From the NCBI GenBank assembly GCA_934524985.1, contig CAKSYT010000001.1, forward strand, positions 62,001-126,000: DNA of 64,000 bases, in the 5' to 3' direction. The position numbers and the translations under genes were made by a program. The first letter of the stretch is position 1, and each line of letters begins with the position of its first letter. The notes under the pieces were generated by a model. That model worked only from the letters and a program-made list of their open reading frames with translations, made no database searches and was not told where the DNA came from. Below are positions 31,053 through 39,636 of this stretch, one piece after another. Source of the DNA: an uncultured Faecalibacterium sp. Lineage in GTDB: Bacteria; Bacillota; Clostridia; Oscillospirales; Ruminococcaceae.

Positions 31053-31982
31053 ATGAAAAAAAGTAATGCGCCCGCAGGCGCACGAACTCCGTTCCAGAAA
31101 TGGGTCGATAAGTATCAGGGTCTGTTTTACCTGATCCCCTGGATCATCGGCTTTCTCGTCTTTAAGGCGTTCCCCTTCGGTCAGTCGCTGTATTACAGCT
31201 TTACCGATATGAACTTCTTCAAGGACGGCACCAGCTTTGTTGGTCTGGCTAACTACATTACCGCATTCCACACCAAAAAGATCACCAAGGCGCTGATCAT
31301 CACCTTCAAGTACGCCTTTATCACCGTGCCCCTGAAGCTGATCTTCGCGCTGTTCATCGCCTACATCCTGAACTTCAAGATCGCCTGCGTCAACCTGTTC
31401 CGCACCGTGTACTACATCCCCTCCATTCTGGGCGGCTCTGTGGCTATCGCCGTGCTGTGGAAGGCTGTGTTCAGCGTGGACGGTCTGCTGAACACCGTGG
31501 TCCGTGCTGTCACCTTTGGTGCGGTGCAGGGCCCCGAGTGGCTGTCTGACCCCAACTACGCACTGTGGATCATCTGCTTTTTGCGTATATGGCAGTTTGG
31601 TTCCGCCATGGTGCTGTTCCTTGCTGCACTGAAGGGCGTGCCCGCAGACCTGTACGAGGCTGCCACCATTGACGGCGCCGGCAAGTGGCGTCAGTTCTTC
31701 TCCATCACCGTTCCGATGATCACCCCCATCATCTTCTACAACCTGGTCACTCAGATCTGCCAGGCTTTCCAGGAGTTCAACGGCCCCTACATCATCACCA
31801 ACGGTGGTCCCCGTGGTTCCACTACCCTGATCTCCCTGCTGGTTTACAACTACGCATTCAAGTCTTACGACATGGGCATGGCTTCTGCTCTGGCATGGAT
31901 CATGTTCATCATCGTCTGCATCCTGACGATCATTGCGTTCACCAGCCAGAAGAAGTGGGTCTACTACTCGGATGAAAGGTAA
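31053..31982 (+). CDS. sugar ABC transporter permease (MalF/UgpA type)
   Basis: A 309-residue membrane protein with six hydrophobic helices and the EAA loop ADLYEAATIDGAGKWRQFFSITVP, which contacts the ATPase. FYLIPWIIGFLVFKAFPF is the first helix. AAAGGAGG seven bases upstream sets the ATG at 31053. Works with the permease encoded next and an ATPase (MsmK-like) that is not in this window. Confidence 0.93.
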   Translation: MKKSNAPAGARTPFQKWVDKYQGLFYLIPWIIGFLVFKAFPFGQSLYYSFTDMNFFKDGTSFVGLANYITAFHTKKITKALIITFKYAFITVPLKLIFALFIAYILNFKIACVNLFRTVYYIPSILGGSVAIAVLWKAVFSVDGLLNTVVRAVTFGAVQGPEWLSDPNYALWIICFLRIWQFGSAMVLFLAALKGVPADLYEAATIDGAGKWRQFFSITVPMITPIIFYNLVTQICQAFQEFNGPYIITNGGPRGSTTLISLLVYNYAFKSYDMGMASALAWIMFIIVCILTIIAFTSQKKWVYYSDER

Positions 31983-31992
31983 GGTGACCAAT

Positions 31993-32850
31993 ATGGGAAT
32001 GAAAGCATCGAATAAGATCGCAACCTTCTTTAAGTACTTCGTGCTGATCCTGGTTGGTGTCATCATGATCTATCCTCTGCTGTGGATGATCAGCGCTACC
32101 TTCAAGGATAACAGCGAGATCTTTGCAGGCATCAGCCTGTGGATCAAAAAGCCTACGCTGGATGGCTACCGCAACGCCCTGAACAACTTCGGCGGCTCCA
32201 TCAACATCCTGCAGGCCATGCTCAACACTTACAGCTACGTCATCCCCAAGGTGATCTGCACTGTGGTGTCTGCCTGTGTTGCCGCTTACGGCTTTGGCCG
32301 TTTCGACTTCCCCGGCCGCAAGCTGCTGTTCAACATCATGCTGGCCACCCTGTTCCTGCCCCAGGTCGTGCTGAACGTGCCGCAGTACCTGCTGTACAAC
32401 AAGTTCGGCTGGGTGGACAGCCCCTTCTATCTGGCCATCTGGGTGCACTGCGCATTTGCTACCGAGACCTACTTCGTGTATCAGCTGGTGCAGTTCATGC
32501 GCAACGTCCCGCGTGATCTGGACGAGGCTGCCGCCATTGACGGCTGCTCCTCCTTCCAGACCCTGTACAAGGTCATCGTGCCCATGCTGGGACCCGCTCT
32601 GGTGTCCTGCGCACTGTTCCAGTTCATGTGGAGTTGCAACGACTTTATGGGCCCGCTGCTTTACGTCAGCACCCCCGGCAAGTACCCCATGTCCCTGTTC
32701 GTCAAGCTGTCCATGGACGGTGATACCGGCTTTGCATGGAACAAGATCCTTGCTCTGTCCCTCATCTCCATCCTGCCGCAGCTGATCGTATTCTTCTGTG
32801 CACAGGATCAGTTCGTTGAAGGTATCTCCGCAGGTGCCGTCAAGGGCTAA
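31993..32850 (+). CDS. sugar ABC transporter permease (MalG/UgpE type)
   Basis: A 285-residue partner permease. Helix 1 is FVLILVGVIMIYPLLWMISA. The EAA motif is DLDEAAAIDGCSSFQTLYKVIVP around residue 175, and the end is QFVEGISAGAVKG, typical of MalG-type proteins. AAGGTG lies just upstream of the start at 31993, ten bases after the previous stop. Confidence 0.93.
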   Translation: MGMKASNKIATFFKYFVLILVGVIMIYPLLWMISATFKDNSEIFAGISLWIKKPTLDGYRNALNNFGGSINILQAMLNTYSYVIPKVICTVVSACVAAYGFGRFDFPGRKLLFNIMLATLFLPQVVLNVPQYLLYNKFGWVDSPFYLAIWVHCAFATETYFVYQLVQFMRNVPRDLDEAAAIDGCSSFQTLYKVIVPMLGPALVSCALFQFMWSCNDFMGPLLYVSTPGKYPMSLFVKLSMDGDTGFAWNKILALSLISILPQLIVFFCAQDQFVEGISAGAVKG

Positions 32851-32878
32851 TGCGCCATAAGAACATCTGACAAAGACC

Positions 32879-32921
32879 AACACCCCCTGTGCTGCTCCCA
32901 ACGGATGGCACAGGGGGTGTT
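32879..32921. terminator. bidirectional terminator between the importer and the AraC gene
   Basis: AACACCCCCTGTGC pairs with GCACAGGGGGTGTT, serving convergent genes. Confidence 0.88.
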
Positions 32922-32933
32922 TTGGTTGATACA

Positions 32934-33752
32934 TCATTTTGTCTGCTTCTTGCGGTACTGCAGGGGGCTGATATCCATCACCTCGCGGAACACGCGGCGG
33001 AAGTGGGCGGCGCTGGCAAAGCCGGTCTGCTCGGCAATAGCGCTGATGGACAGCTCGGTGGTCTCCAGCAGCTTCTGCGCGGCCTCGATGCGGCGGTTGT
33101 TCAGGTAGTCCACGATGGACTGCCCGGTCACCCGCCGGAACAGGCGGCTGAGATAGTAAGGAGAAAGGTAGAACCGCGCCGCCACCTCGGTAAGGGAGAA
33201 CTTCTGCCGGTAGTTGGCGGCAAGGTAGGCGCACACCTGCTCAATGGTCTCGTTGCGGGGGCGCGCTGCGGCGCTGCTCTCGGCAAGGCACTCCTGCTCG
33301 ACATAGTGCAGGATCAGCAGCAGGTACAGCCCGCCGGGGTAGTCCTGCTCCGGCATGGCAGAGCGCATCATCTCCAGCAGGGTGCGCAGGCGGCGGGTCC
33401 ACAGCACCGGGCCGTACAGCACCGTTGCCTCCCCGGGCACGAACAGCCGGACGAAATCCCGCTGGGCGGTGCTGCGCAGCTCGTGCAGGGCGCTGAGCGG
33501 GAACCGGCAGCCTACCAGTTCCGGTACGGCTGCACCGGCGGCGGTGAGCACCGCCTCCCCCGCACCCAGCAGCAGCGCGCTGCCGGGGTTTACCAGCAGA
33601 TTGTTTTCCCCCATTTGCAGGGTGCAGCTGCCCTCGCTTACCAGCAAAAAGGTGCACATCTCCTCGTCTGCCGTCAGCTCCAGCTTGCCGCCGGTCAGCC
33701 GCACGGTGTCCGCCTTTACCTTCGCGTTGATCTTTTCCCGTTCCGCTTTCAT
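32934..33752 (-). CDS. AraC-family transcriptional regulator
   Basis: A protein of about 272 residues. The N-terminal half is a cupin-like sensor (CTFLLVSEGSCTLQMGENNLL). The C-terminal 100 residues hold two AraC helix-turn-helix motifs: FSLTEVAARFYLSPYYLSRLFRRVTG, then IAEQTGFASAAHFRRVFREVMDISPLQYRK. Two ATGs are possible (33761 and 33752); the second has GGAAAGG at a better distance. It lies between the importer and the GH28 gene, divergent from the latter, and probably activates one or both in response to an oligosaccharide. Confidence 0.9.
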   Translation of the reverse strand: MKAEREKINAKVKADTVRLTGGKLELTADEEMCTFLLVSEGSCTLQMGENNLLVNPGSALLLGAGEAVLTAAGAAVPELVGCRFPLSALHELRSTAQRDFVRLFVPGEATVLYGPVLWTRRLRTLLEMMRSAMPEQDYPGGLYLLLILHYVEQECLAESSAAARPRNETIEQVCAYLAANYRQKFSLTEVAARFYLSPYYLSRLFRRVTGQSIVDYLNNRRIEAAQKLLETTELSISAIAEQTGFASAAHFRRVFREVMDISPLQYRKKQTK

Positions 33753-33863
33753 TTTGCGCATCCTTTCCGGAAACAGCCCTCCCGATCACCGGGAGAGCGC
33801 TTTTCCTCATGATACCACGTCTGCCCCGTGGGGGCAAGACAAACTCACAGGAGGTTATTTCGC

Positions 33864-35420
33864 ATGAATCTGACCCTGATCCGTTCCATGACCCGCAGCG
33901 CCGTTTTCGAGCTGGAAAACGAGTTGTGCTACCGTCCGGCGCACCCCTTTACCGTTGCCCTGAACGGCAAAACGGTATACGAGGCCTGCAACACCAACGT
34001 GTTCTCCCTGTTCTCCCTGCTGCCCGGCACCGCCTATACGGTGGAGGTGCAGGCCGAGGGCGAGACCCTGAAGCTGGATTTCACCACCGAGGCCGAGACC
34101 TTCTTTGTGGATGCTTCCCGCTACGGTCTGGTAGCTGACGGTGAGACCGACAACACTGTGCGGCTGCAGGCGGCGCTGTCCACCTGCCCCAAGGGCGGCA
34201 CGGTGTATGTGCCTGCCGGCCGTTACCGCACCGCCAGCCTGTTCATGAAGAGCAACACCACCCTGTATCTGGAAAAGGGCGCTGTGCTGCTGGGCGACAA
34301 CGACCGCACCCATTACCCCATCCTGCCCGGTGTGCTGCCCAGCGAGAACGAGGTGGACGAGTACTACCTGACCGGCTGGGAGGGCAACCCGCTGGACAGT
34401 TTTGCGGGCCTTTTGAACATCACGCAGGTGCATGACGTGGTGGTGACCGGCGAGGGCACGCTGGACTGTGACGCCGAGAACGGCGACTGGTGGGTGAACC
34501 CCAAGGTCAAGCGCATCGCATGGCGTCCCCGCGCCGTGGCTGCGGTGGACAGCGAGAACGTCTGCCTGCACGGCATCACGGTGCAGAATAGCTATTCGTG
34601 GACCATCCACCCCATCTTCGTCAAGCACCTCGACCTGCTCAACTTCAACATCAACAACCCCTACAACGCCCCCAACACGGACGGCATTGACCCCGAGAGC
34701 TGCGAGCATATCCGCATCATCGGCATGAACATCCATGTGGGCGACGACTGCATCGCCATGAAGGCCAGCAAGGTCTTTCTGGGCATGAAGCTGAAGCGCA
34801 GCTGTGAGCACACCATCATCCGCAACTGCCTGCTGGACAAGGGCCACGGCGGCATCGTCATCGGCAGCGAGATGAGCGGCGGCGTCAAGGATATGGTGGT
34901 GACCCAGTGCCTGATGGACCACACCGACCGCGGTCTGCGCGTCAAGACCCGCCGCGGCCGCGGCAACACCGCCGTCATCGACGGGCTGGTGTTCCGCAAC
35001 GTGGAGATGCGGGGCGTCAAGGCACCCTTTGTCATCAATATGTTCTACTTCTGCGACCCGGACGGTCACGGCCCCTATGTGCAGTGCCGCGAGCCGCTGC
35101 CGGTGGACGAGTACACCCCCAAGCTGGGCAGCCTGACTATGGAGAATATCGTGGCTACCGATGCCCAGTTCGCGGGCTGCTACTTTGACGGTCTGCCGGA
35201 GCAGCCCATCGAGCGGGTGACCATGCGGGATGTGAGCATCACCTTCGACCCCAACGCCAAGGAGGGACAGGCTGCCATGGCCGACAACCGTCCGCTGGTG
35301 AAAAAGCTGGCCATCTATGCCGAGAACGTCAAGGAGATCGACCTGCACAACGTAAAGATCGAGGGCTACGAGGGCGAGCGGCTGCACTTTGTCAACGTAG
35401 GACATTTTGAGGAGGACTGA
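33864..35420 (+). CDS. GH28 polygalacturonase / rhamnogalacturonan hydrolase-type enzyme
   Basis: A 518-residue right-handed beta-helix enzyme of glycoside hydrolase family 28. All four family motifs are present: N271-T-D, G-D294-D295, G327-H-G and R359-V-K361. The three Asp residues are the catalytic set. An N-terminal domain of about 85 residues precedes the helix. No signal peptide is seen, so it probably acts in the cytoplasm on imported oligogalacturonides, as in many gut Firmicutes. AGGAGG ten bases upstream sets the start. Followed after three bases by a GH105 gene. Confidence 0.92.
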   Translation: MNLTLIRSMTRSAVFELENELCYRPAHPFTVALNGKTVYEACNTNVFSLFSLLPGTAYTVEVQAEGETLKLDFTTEAETFFVDASRYGLVADGETDNTVRLQAALSTCPKGGTVYVPAGRYRTASLFMKSNTTLYLEKGAVLLGDNDRTHYPILPGVLPSENEVDEYYLTGWEGNPLDSFAGLLNITQVHDVVVTGEGTLDCDAENGDWWVNPKVKRIAWRPRAVAAVDSENVCLHGITVQNSYSWTIHPIFVKHLDLLNFNINNPYNAPNTDGIDPESCEHIRIIGMNIHVGDDCIAMKASKVFLGMKLKRSCEHTIIRNCLLDKGHGGIVIGSEMSGGVKDMVVTQCLMDHTDRGLRVKTRRGRGNTAVIDGLVFRNVEMRGVKAPFVINMFYFCDPDGHGPYVQCREPLPVDEYTPKLGSLTMENIVATDAQFAGCYFDGLPEQPIERVTMRDVSITFDPNAKEGQAAMADNRPLVKKLAIYAENVKEIDLHNVKIEGYEGERLHFVNVGHFEED

Positions 35421-35423
35421 CCC

Positions 35424-36569
35424 ATGACCCATGAAGAGATCCTGTCCATGCTGGGCGACTATGTGGACTACCTGATCGCCAATTCCAGCGCCGAGGCACC
35501 GATGTGGAACATCGAGAAGGTGCGCAGCGGCAAGCCCAACAAGTGGAACTACATCGACGGCTGCATGATCACCGCCTGCCTGAGCCTGTACAAGACCACC
35601 GGCGATGAGAAGTATCTGGAGTTCTCCAAGGAGTTCATCGACTACTTTGTGCAGCCGGACGGCGCCATCAAGACCTACGACCCTAAGGAGTACAATCTGG
35701 ACAACGTGAATCAGGGCAAGAACCTGTTCATCCTGTACGACATCTACGGGGACGAGAAGTACCGCAAGGCTATTGACACTATCCGCAGCCAGCTGCTCAC
35801 CCAGCCCCGCACCAAGGAGGGCAACTTCTGGCACAAGGACATTTATCCGTGGCAGGTGTGGCTGGACGGCACCTATATGGCGCAGCCCTTCTACATGGAG
35901 TACGAGACCCGCTTCAACAAGATGCAGGGCTGCATCGACAGCTACAAGCAGTTCATGAACATCAAAAAGCACATGCGGGACGAAAAGACCGGCCTGTACT
36001 ACCACGGCTACGACGAGAGCCGTCAGATGTACTGGGCAGACCCCGAGACCGGGTGCAGCCCCAACTTCTGGCTGCGCGCCATGGGCTGGTTCCTTGTGGC
36101 AATGGTGGACGTGCTGGAGCGCATGGACGAGCAGCTGTACAACGAGTACCGCGGCATTATGGCCATGCTCAAGCAGACCGTGGAGGATATGCACAAGTTC
36201 CAGGACGAGCAGAGCGGGATGTTCTGGCAGGTCATCGACCACCCGGAGGCCGAGGGCAACTATCTGGAGACCAGCGGCACCGCCCTGTTCACCTACGCAG
36301 TGCTCAAGGGCGTGCGTCTGGGCTACCTGCCCAAACGGATGGCTGCATGGGCGGAGAAGGCTTTCTACGGCACCTGCGACCGGTATCTGTCCAAGAACCC
36401 GGACGGCAGCCTGCAGCTGGACGGCATCTGCCTTGTGGCAGGTCTGGGCGGCAAGGATCACCGTGACGGCTCTCTGGCCTACTACTTCAGCGAGCCGGTG
36501 GTCTGCAATGACGCCAAGGGCGTAGGCCCGCTGGTGCTGGCCTATACCGAAATGATCGCACGCAAGTAA
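35424..36569 (+). CDS. GH105 unsaturated rhamnogalacturonyl hydrolase
   Basis: A 381-residue (alpha/alpha)6-barrel enzyme of glycoside hydrolase family 105 (YteR/RhiN type). It removes the unsaturated galacturonate left at the end of lyase products. The catalytic Asp is D148 in WLDGTYMAQPF, matching YteR D143. SPNFWLRAMGWFLVAMVDVLE is the other family hallmark. GAGGACTGACCC precedes the ATG. It lacks a signal peptide and is translationally close to the GH28 gene. The pair points to pectin-derived substrates for the importer upstream. Confidence 0.93.
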   Translation: MTHEEILSMLGDYVDYLIANSSAEAPMWNIEKVRSGKPNKWNYIDGCMITACLSLYKTTGDEKYLEFSKEFIDYFVQPDGAIKTYDPKEYNLDNVNQGKNLFILYDIYGDEKYRKAIDTIRSQLLTQPRTKEGNFWHKDIYPWQVWLDGTYMAQPFYMEYETRFNKMQGCIDSYKQFMNIKKHMRDEKTGLYYHGYDESRQMYWADPETGCSPNFWLRAMGWFLVAMVDVLERMDEQLYNEYRGIMAMLKQTVEDMHKFQDEQSGMFWQVIDHPEAEGNYLETSGTALFTYAVLKGVRLGYLPKRMAAWAEKAFYGTCDRYLSKNPDGSLQLDGICLVAGLGGKDHRDGSLAYYFSEPVVCNDAKGVGPLVLAYTEMIARK

Positions 36570-36589
36570 CCGAAAACAGGGTATAGCAG

Positions 36590-36630
36590 GGCTGAGCAGC
36601 TGCAAAAAAAGCGGCTGCTCAGCCTTTTTG
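36590..36630 (+). terminator. terminator of the GH28-GH105 operon
   Basis: GGCTGAGCAGCTGC pairs with GCGGCTGCTCAGCC around an A7 loop, followed by TTTTT. Confidence 0.85.
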
Positions 36631-36730
36631 CGTGTCTTTTTTTGCCCCTTGCATAAACCGCCCGCCGCTGTCCCACACTAAGCCCAGAAGATGATCCCGT
36701 ACACAAAACGGACAGATGGGAGTAACAAGC

Positions 36731-37495
36731 ATGGAGCAGATCAAAAAATTTCTGCACGGCAAGGGCTTTGCCCTGCTGCTGACCGCAAGCCTGCTGGCTG
36801 CGGCTGCGGCGGGGGTGTGGGCGGTGCGCGCCCTGCGGGCAGAACTGCAAAAAAGTCTGGATGGGCTGAACGCCCCCGGCACCACCCAACAGACCACCCC
36901 GGAAACAGAACCGGACTGGGACGCACAGGAGGATACCACATGGCAGCAGCCCGCGACCGACGTTGCAAACAGCAAGGCAGATGTGCCGCAGCAGACGCCC
37001 TCTGGGGCGTCCTCTGGTGCGCAGTCTGGCTCTGGTTCGCTGCACGAACCCTCGGCACTGCAAGGCGCATCCTCGCCTGCCAGCAGTTCGGCACAGCCTG
37101 CCGCCGCGCCCTCTATGCCGGGGCGCGTGCTCAACGCCTTCAGCGGCGATGAGCTGGTCTATAACAAAACGCTGGGCGACTGGCGCACCCACAACGGCGT
37201 GGACTACGCCTGCACGCAGGGCGCTGCGGTGGCGGCACCCGTGGCGGGCAAGGTGGTCTCTGCCGGGGCAGAGGGCAACTGGGGCACCGTGGTGGTGCTG
37301 GAGGATGCCGCCGGCCGCAGTTGGCGGCTGTGCGGCGTGGCTGACCCTGCTGTAAAGGCCGGGGATACCGTAGCCGCCGGGCAGAAGCTGGGCACGGTGG
37401 GCACTGTCGGCTGCGAGTGCGCCGAGGAGAGCCACATCCATGTGGAGGTAAAGCAGGGCGAAAGCTACCTCGACCCGGCAAAGCTGCCGGAATAA
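36731..37495 (+). CDS. membrane-anchored M23 peptidase (SpoIIQ-like)
   Basis: A 254-residue protein. A short cytosolic N-terminus and one transmembrane helix (ALLLTASLLAAAAAGVWAV) lead to a low-complexity Ser/Thr/Gln/Pro-rich linker of about 90 residues. The C-terminal LytM/M23 domain has HNGVDYACTQGAAVAAPVAG and SHIHVEV. H-x3-D and H-x-H supply metal ligands, so it may be active, unlike some degenerate SpoIIQ proteins. The start at 36731 follows GGGAG by eight bases. No sporulation genes are nearby; a cell-wall role is equally likely. Confidence 0.85.
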   Translation: MEQIKKFLHGKGFALLLTASLLAAAAAGVWAVRALRAELQKSLDGLNAPGTTQQTTPETEPDWDAQEDTTWQQPATDVANSKADVPQQTPSGASSGAQSGSGSLHEPSALQGASSPASSSAQPAAAPSMPGRVLNAFSGDELVYNKTLGDWRTHNGVDYACTQGAAVAAPVAGKVVSAGAEGNWGTVVVLEDAAGRSWRLCGVADPAVKAGDTVAAGQKLGTVGTVGCECAEESHIHVEVKQGESYLDPAKLPE

Positions 37496-37504
37496 ACAAA
37501 CCAT

Positions 37505-37534
37505 AAAAGGGGCTGCAATAGCGGCTCCTTTTTT
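37505..37534. terminator. weak bidirectional terminator
   Basis: AGGGGCTGC / GCGGCTCCT with an AATA loop and a T6 run, between the convergent M23 and MFS genes. Confidence 0.55.
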
Positions 37535-37540
37535 GCTGCG

Positions 37541-38734
37541 TCAGGCGGTACGGCGCGTTTGCAGCAGCCAGAGGACCAGCGCCGAAAGCACCCCGGCTGC
37601 CAGCAGGACATCTGCCGGGTGCGCAGCCCAGTGCTGGAAGGCACTGCCATAGGCTGCCTGCCCGATGGGCTGGGTCAGGCAGGCCAGCACGGAGAGGCAG
37701 GCGGTGGTTTTGCCCAGCTGTGCCTGCGGCACCAGCACTTGCAGCTGCGCAAAGAACCACACATTGAACAGCGCCGCTACGGCCATAAACAGGGCACCCA
37801 GCACCAGAATGCTGCCGAACTGGAGCGCTGGCACCCGGAGGGCAAGCCCCAGCGCGGCGCACACGCCGCTGAGCGCCAGCAAAAGATGTGTGCCGCTGCG
37901 GATGGGATGCCGGACAAAGACGGTTCCGGCCAGCACGCCGCCCAAAATGCCGCCCGCGCTCAGCACCGCCTGCACAAGGCCAAGGGAGGCATCACTTTTC
38001 TGCAAAGTCTGCACCACCAGCACCGGAACCCCCACGGTGAGGGCAGGGACCTCCAGCAGGTTTACAGCCGCCATGGCAGCAGCCAACTGCAGCACCGCAG
38101 CCTGCCCGGTGAGGAACTGCGCACTTTCCCGCAGGTCGGCCCACAGAGAACGGACCGAGAGCCTTGTGTCCGATGGGACATCCTGCGGAATGCGCAGGCA
38201 GAACTCCATCCCGGCGGAAAGCGCAAAGCAGCCGCCGCAGAGCGCCAGCAGACCCCGGATGCCGAGGTGCTCCAGCAGAACAGCACCCAGCAGGGGGCCG
38301 AGAAGCTCGTCCACGGTGTCCACCAGCTGGATGACCGCGTTGCCGCGCAGCAGCTGGGTGCCGTTCAGCAGCAGGGGCAGACAGGCGCGTACCACGGGCT
38401 GGTAAAGCCCCTGAATGGCGTACAGACTGCCCAGCACGGTCAGGATCAGCGGGAGCAGGGGCAGATGCGGCAGTCCGGCAGCGGCTGCCGCCGAAATACC
38501 GGCGGTCACCAGATCCAGCAGCGCCATCAGGCGGGCTTTACGGCAGCGGTCTGCCAGCGCGCCGCCGGGCAGCATTCCGGCCAGAGCGGGCAGCATGGCC
38601 AGCGCGGTGATGCCGCCGTACAGCGCAGCAGAACCAGTCTGCCGCAGCAGATACAGCGGCAGCGCAAACCGCAGGGCGGCATTGCCGAACAGGGAGATGA
38701 TCTGCCCGAGGACGATGAGGAAAAAAGTGTTCAT
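37541..38734 (-). CDS. MFS transporter, probable multidrug or small-molecule exporter
   Basis: A 397-residue protein with about twelve hydrophobic helices. The MFS loop 2-3 motif is seen as GGALADRCRKARLM near residue 60. LGQIISLFGNAALRFALPLYLL begins the first helix. AGGAGG precedes the ATG at 38734; an upstream frame extension to 39067 reads through the TetR gene and is discarded. Its promoter carries a palindrome that also occurs upstream of the adjacent TetR gene, so it is likely repressed by that protein. Confidence 0.87.
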   Translation of the reverse strand: MNTFFLIVLGQIISLFGNAALRFALPLYLLRQTGSAALYGGITALAMLPALAGMLPGGALADRCRKARLMALLDLVTAGISAAAAAGLPHLPLLPLILTVLGSLYAIQGLYQPVVRACLPLLLNGTQLLRGNAVIQLVDTVDELLGPLLGAVLLEHLGIRGLLALCGGCFALSAGMEFCLRIPQDVPSDTRLSVRSLWADLRESAQFLTGQAAVLQLAAAMAAVNLLEVPALTVGVPVLVVQTLQKSDASLGLVQAVLSAGGILGGVLAGTVFVRHPIRSGTHLLLALSGVCAALGLALRVPALQFGSILVLGALFMAVAALFNVWFFAQLQVLVPQAQLGKTTACLSVLACLTQPIGQAAYGSAFQHWAAHPADVLLAAGVLSALVLWLLQTRRTA

Positions 38735-38755
38735 GGGAACCTCCTGTTTTTTGCT

Positions 38756-38774
38756 TACAGACCGTTGGTCTGTA
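38756..38774. promoter_or_regulatory. TetR operator upstream of the MFS gene
   Basis: A 19-bp palindrome TACAGACC-GTT-GGTCTGTA, 22 bases before the MFS start codon. A near-identical site lies upstream of the tetR gene. Confidence 0.75.
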
Positions 38775-38814
38775 TATGTGTACAAAAAAGGGCGGAGCGT
38801 TCCGCCCGGAAAAT

Positions 38815-39459
38815 TCAGTCCTTGACCGGTGTGCACAGCTGCACCAGCTGTTCGGCCTGTGCATCCGTCAAAAGATCCAGCCCAAGCGCATGGGTCATCT
38901 GCTGAAACACGCAGTTCCGCGCCCGCTGCTGGGCTGGCGTGGTGGGGCGCGTCTGGGGGGAAAGCCAGATGTCTGCCAGCACGAACAGCGCCTCGGCCAG
39001 CGCATTGGCATCGGCGGCGTGGATGGAGCCGTCTGTCATGCCTTGCCGGATCATGGGTGCAATGCACTCCGGGGCCAGATGCGCTTCAATGTTGGTCAGC
39101 TCCATGGCAAGGAACTGCGGGTTGCTGCACAGGTGCGGCAAAGTCTGGGCGATCTGCTGCTGCCGCTGCCCGGCAAAGGAGGCTGCAAACACCGCCTGCA
39201 GCTTCTGCAGCCCGGTCAGAGACGGGTCGTCCCGGATACGGCGCAGCGGCTCCCACATCTGGTCGCCCAAACGGTCACCGACGCGCTGCGCGATCTCCTC
39301 CTTGGAGCGGAAGTGATGGTACACCGCCCCTTTGGAAAGCTTTGTGGCATCAATGATGTCCTGCAGGGTAGTATTTTGGTAGCCCTTCTGGATAAAGAGC
39401 AGGGCGGCGGCGTCCAGAATTTTTTCCACGGTCTGCTCCGGGTATTTGTTGCGCGGCAT
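38815..39459 (-). CDS. TetR-family transcriptional regulator
   Basis: A 214-residue repressor. The N-terminal helix-turn-helix is complete: EKILDAAALLFIQKGYQNTTL, IIDATKLSKGAVYHHFRSKEEIAQ. The rest is a helical ligand-binding and dimer domain. It is upstream of and in the same direction as the MFS exporter, and both have matching 19-bp palindromes in front, so autoregulation and control of export are likely. Confidence 0.93.
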   Translation of the reverse strand: MPRNKYPEQTVEKILDAAALLFIQKGYQNTTLQDIIDATKLSKGAVYHHFRSKEEIAQRVGDRLGDQMWEPLRRIRDDPSLTGLQKLQAVFAASFAGQRQQQIAQTLPHLCSNPQFLAMELTNIEAHLAPECIAPMIRQGMTDGSIHAADANALAEALFVLADIWLSPQTRPTTPAQQRARNCVFQQMTHALGLDLLTDAQAEQLVQLCTPVKD

Positions 39460-39475
39460 GGCAGATGCTCCTTTT

Positions 39476-39494
39476 TACAAACTAACGGTCTGTA
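39476..39494. promoter_or_regulatory. TetR operator upstream of tetR
   Basis: TACAAACT-AAC-GGTCTGTA, an imperfect version of the palindrome found before the MFS gene (it differs in the left half), 17 bases before the tetR start. Confidence 0.72.
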
Positions 39495-39570
39495 AAAAGA
39501 ATACCGCAGCCCGGCGGCTTTGTCAAGAGGGCGTGGAACCGAAAATCCATTCATTTCCGGCGGCGCTGCA

Positions 39571-39599
39571 TTGCTTTTGCGCTTTGTTTCTGGTATGAT
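39571..39599 (+). promoter_or_regulatory. promoter of the flavoprotein-cmk-plsC-ispH/rpsA region
   Basis: TTGCTT, a 17-base spacer and TATGAT, 37 bases before the start codon. Confidence 0.65.
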
Positions 39600-39636
39600 A
39601 CAATAGAATCAACAGGCGATTTTGGGAGGATGACAG

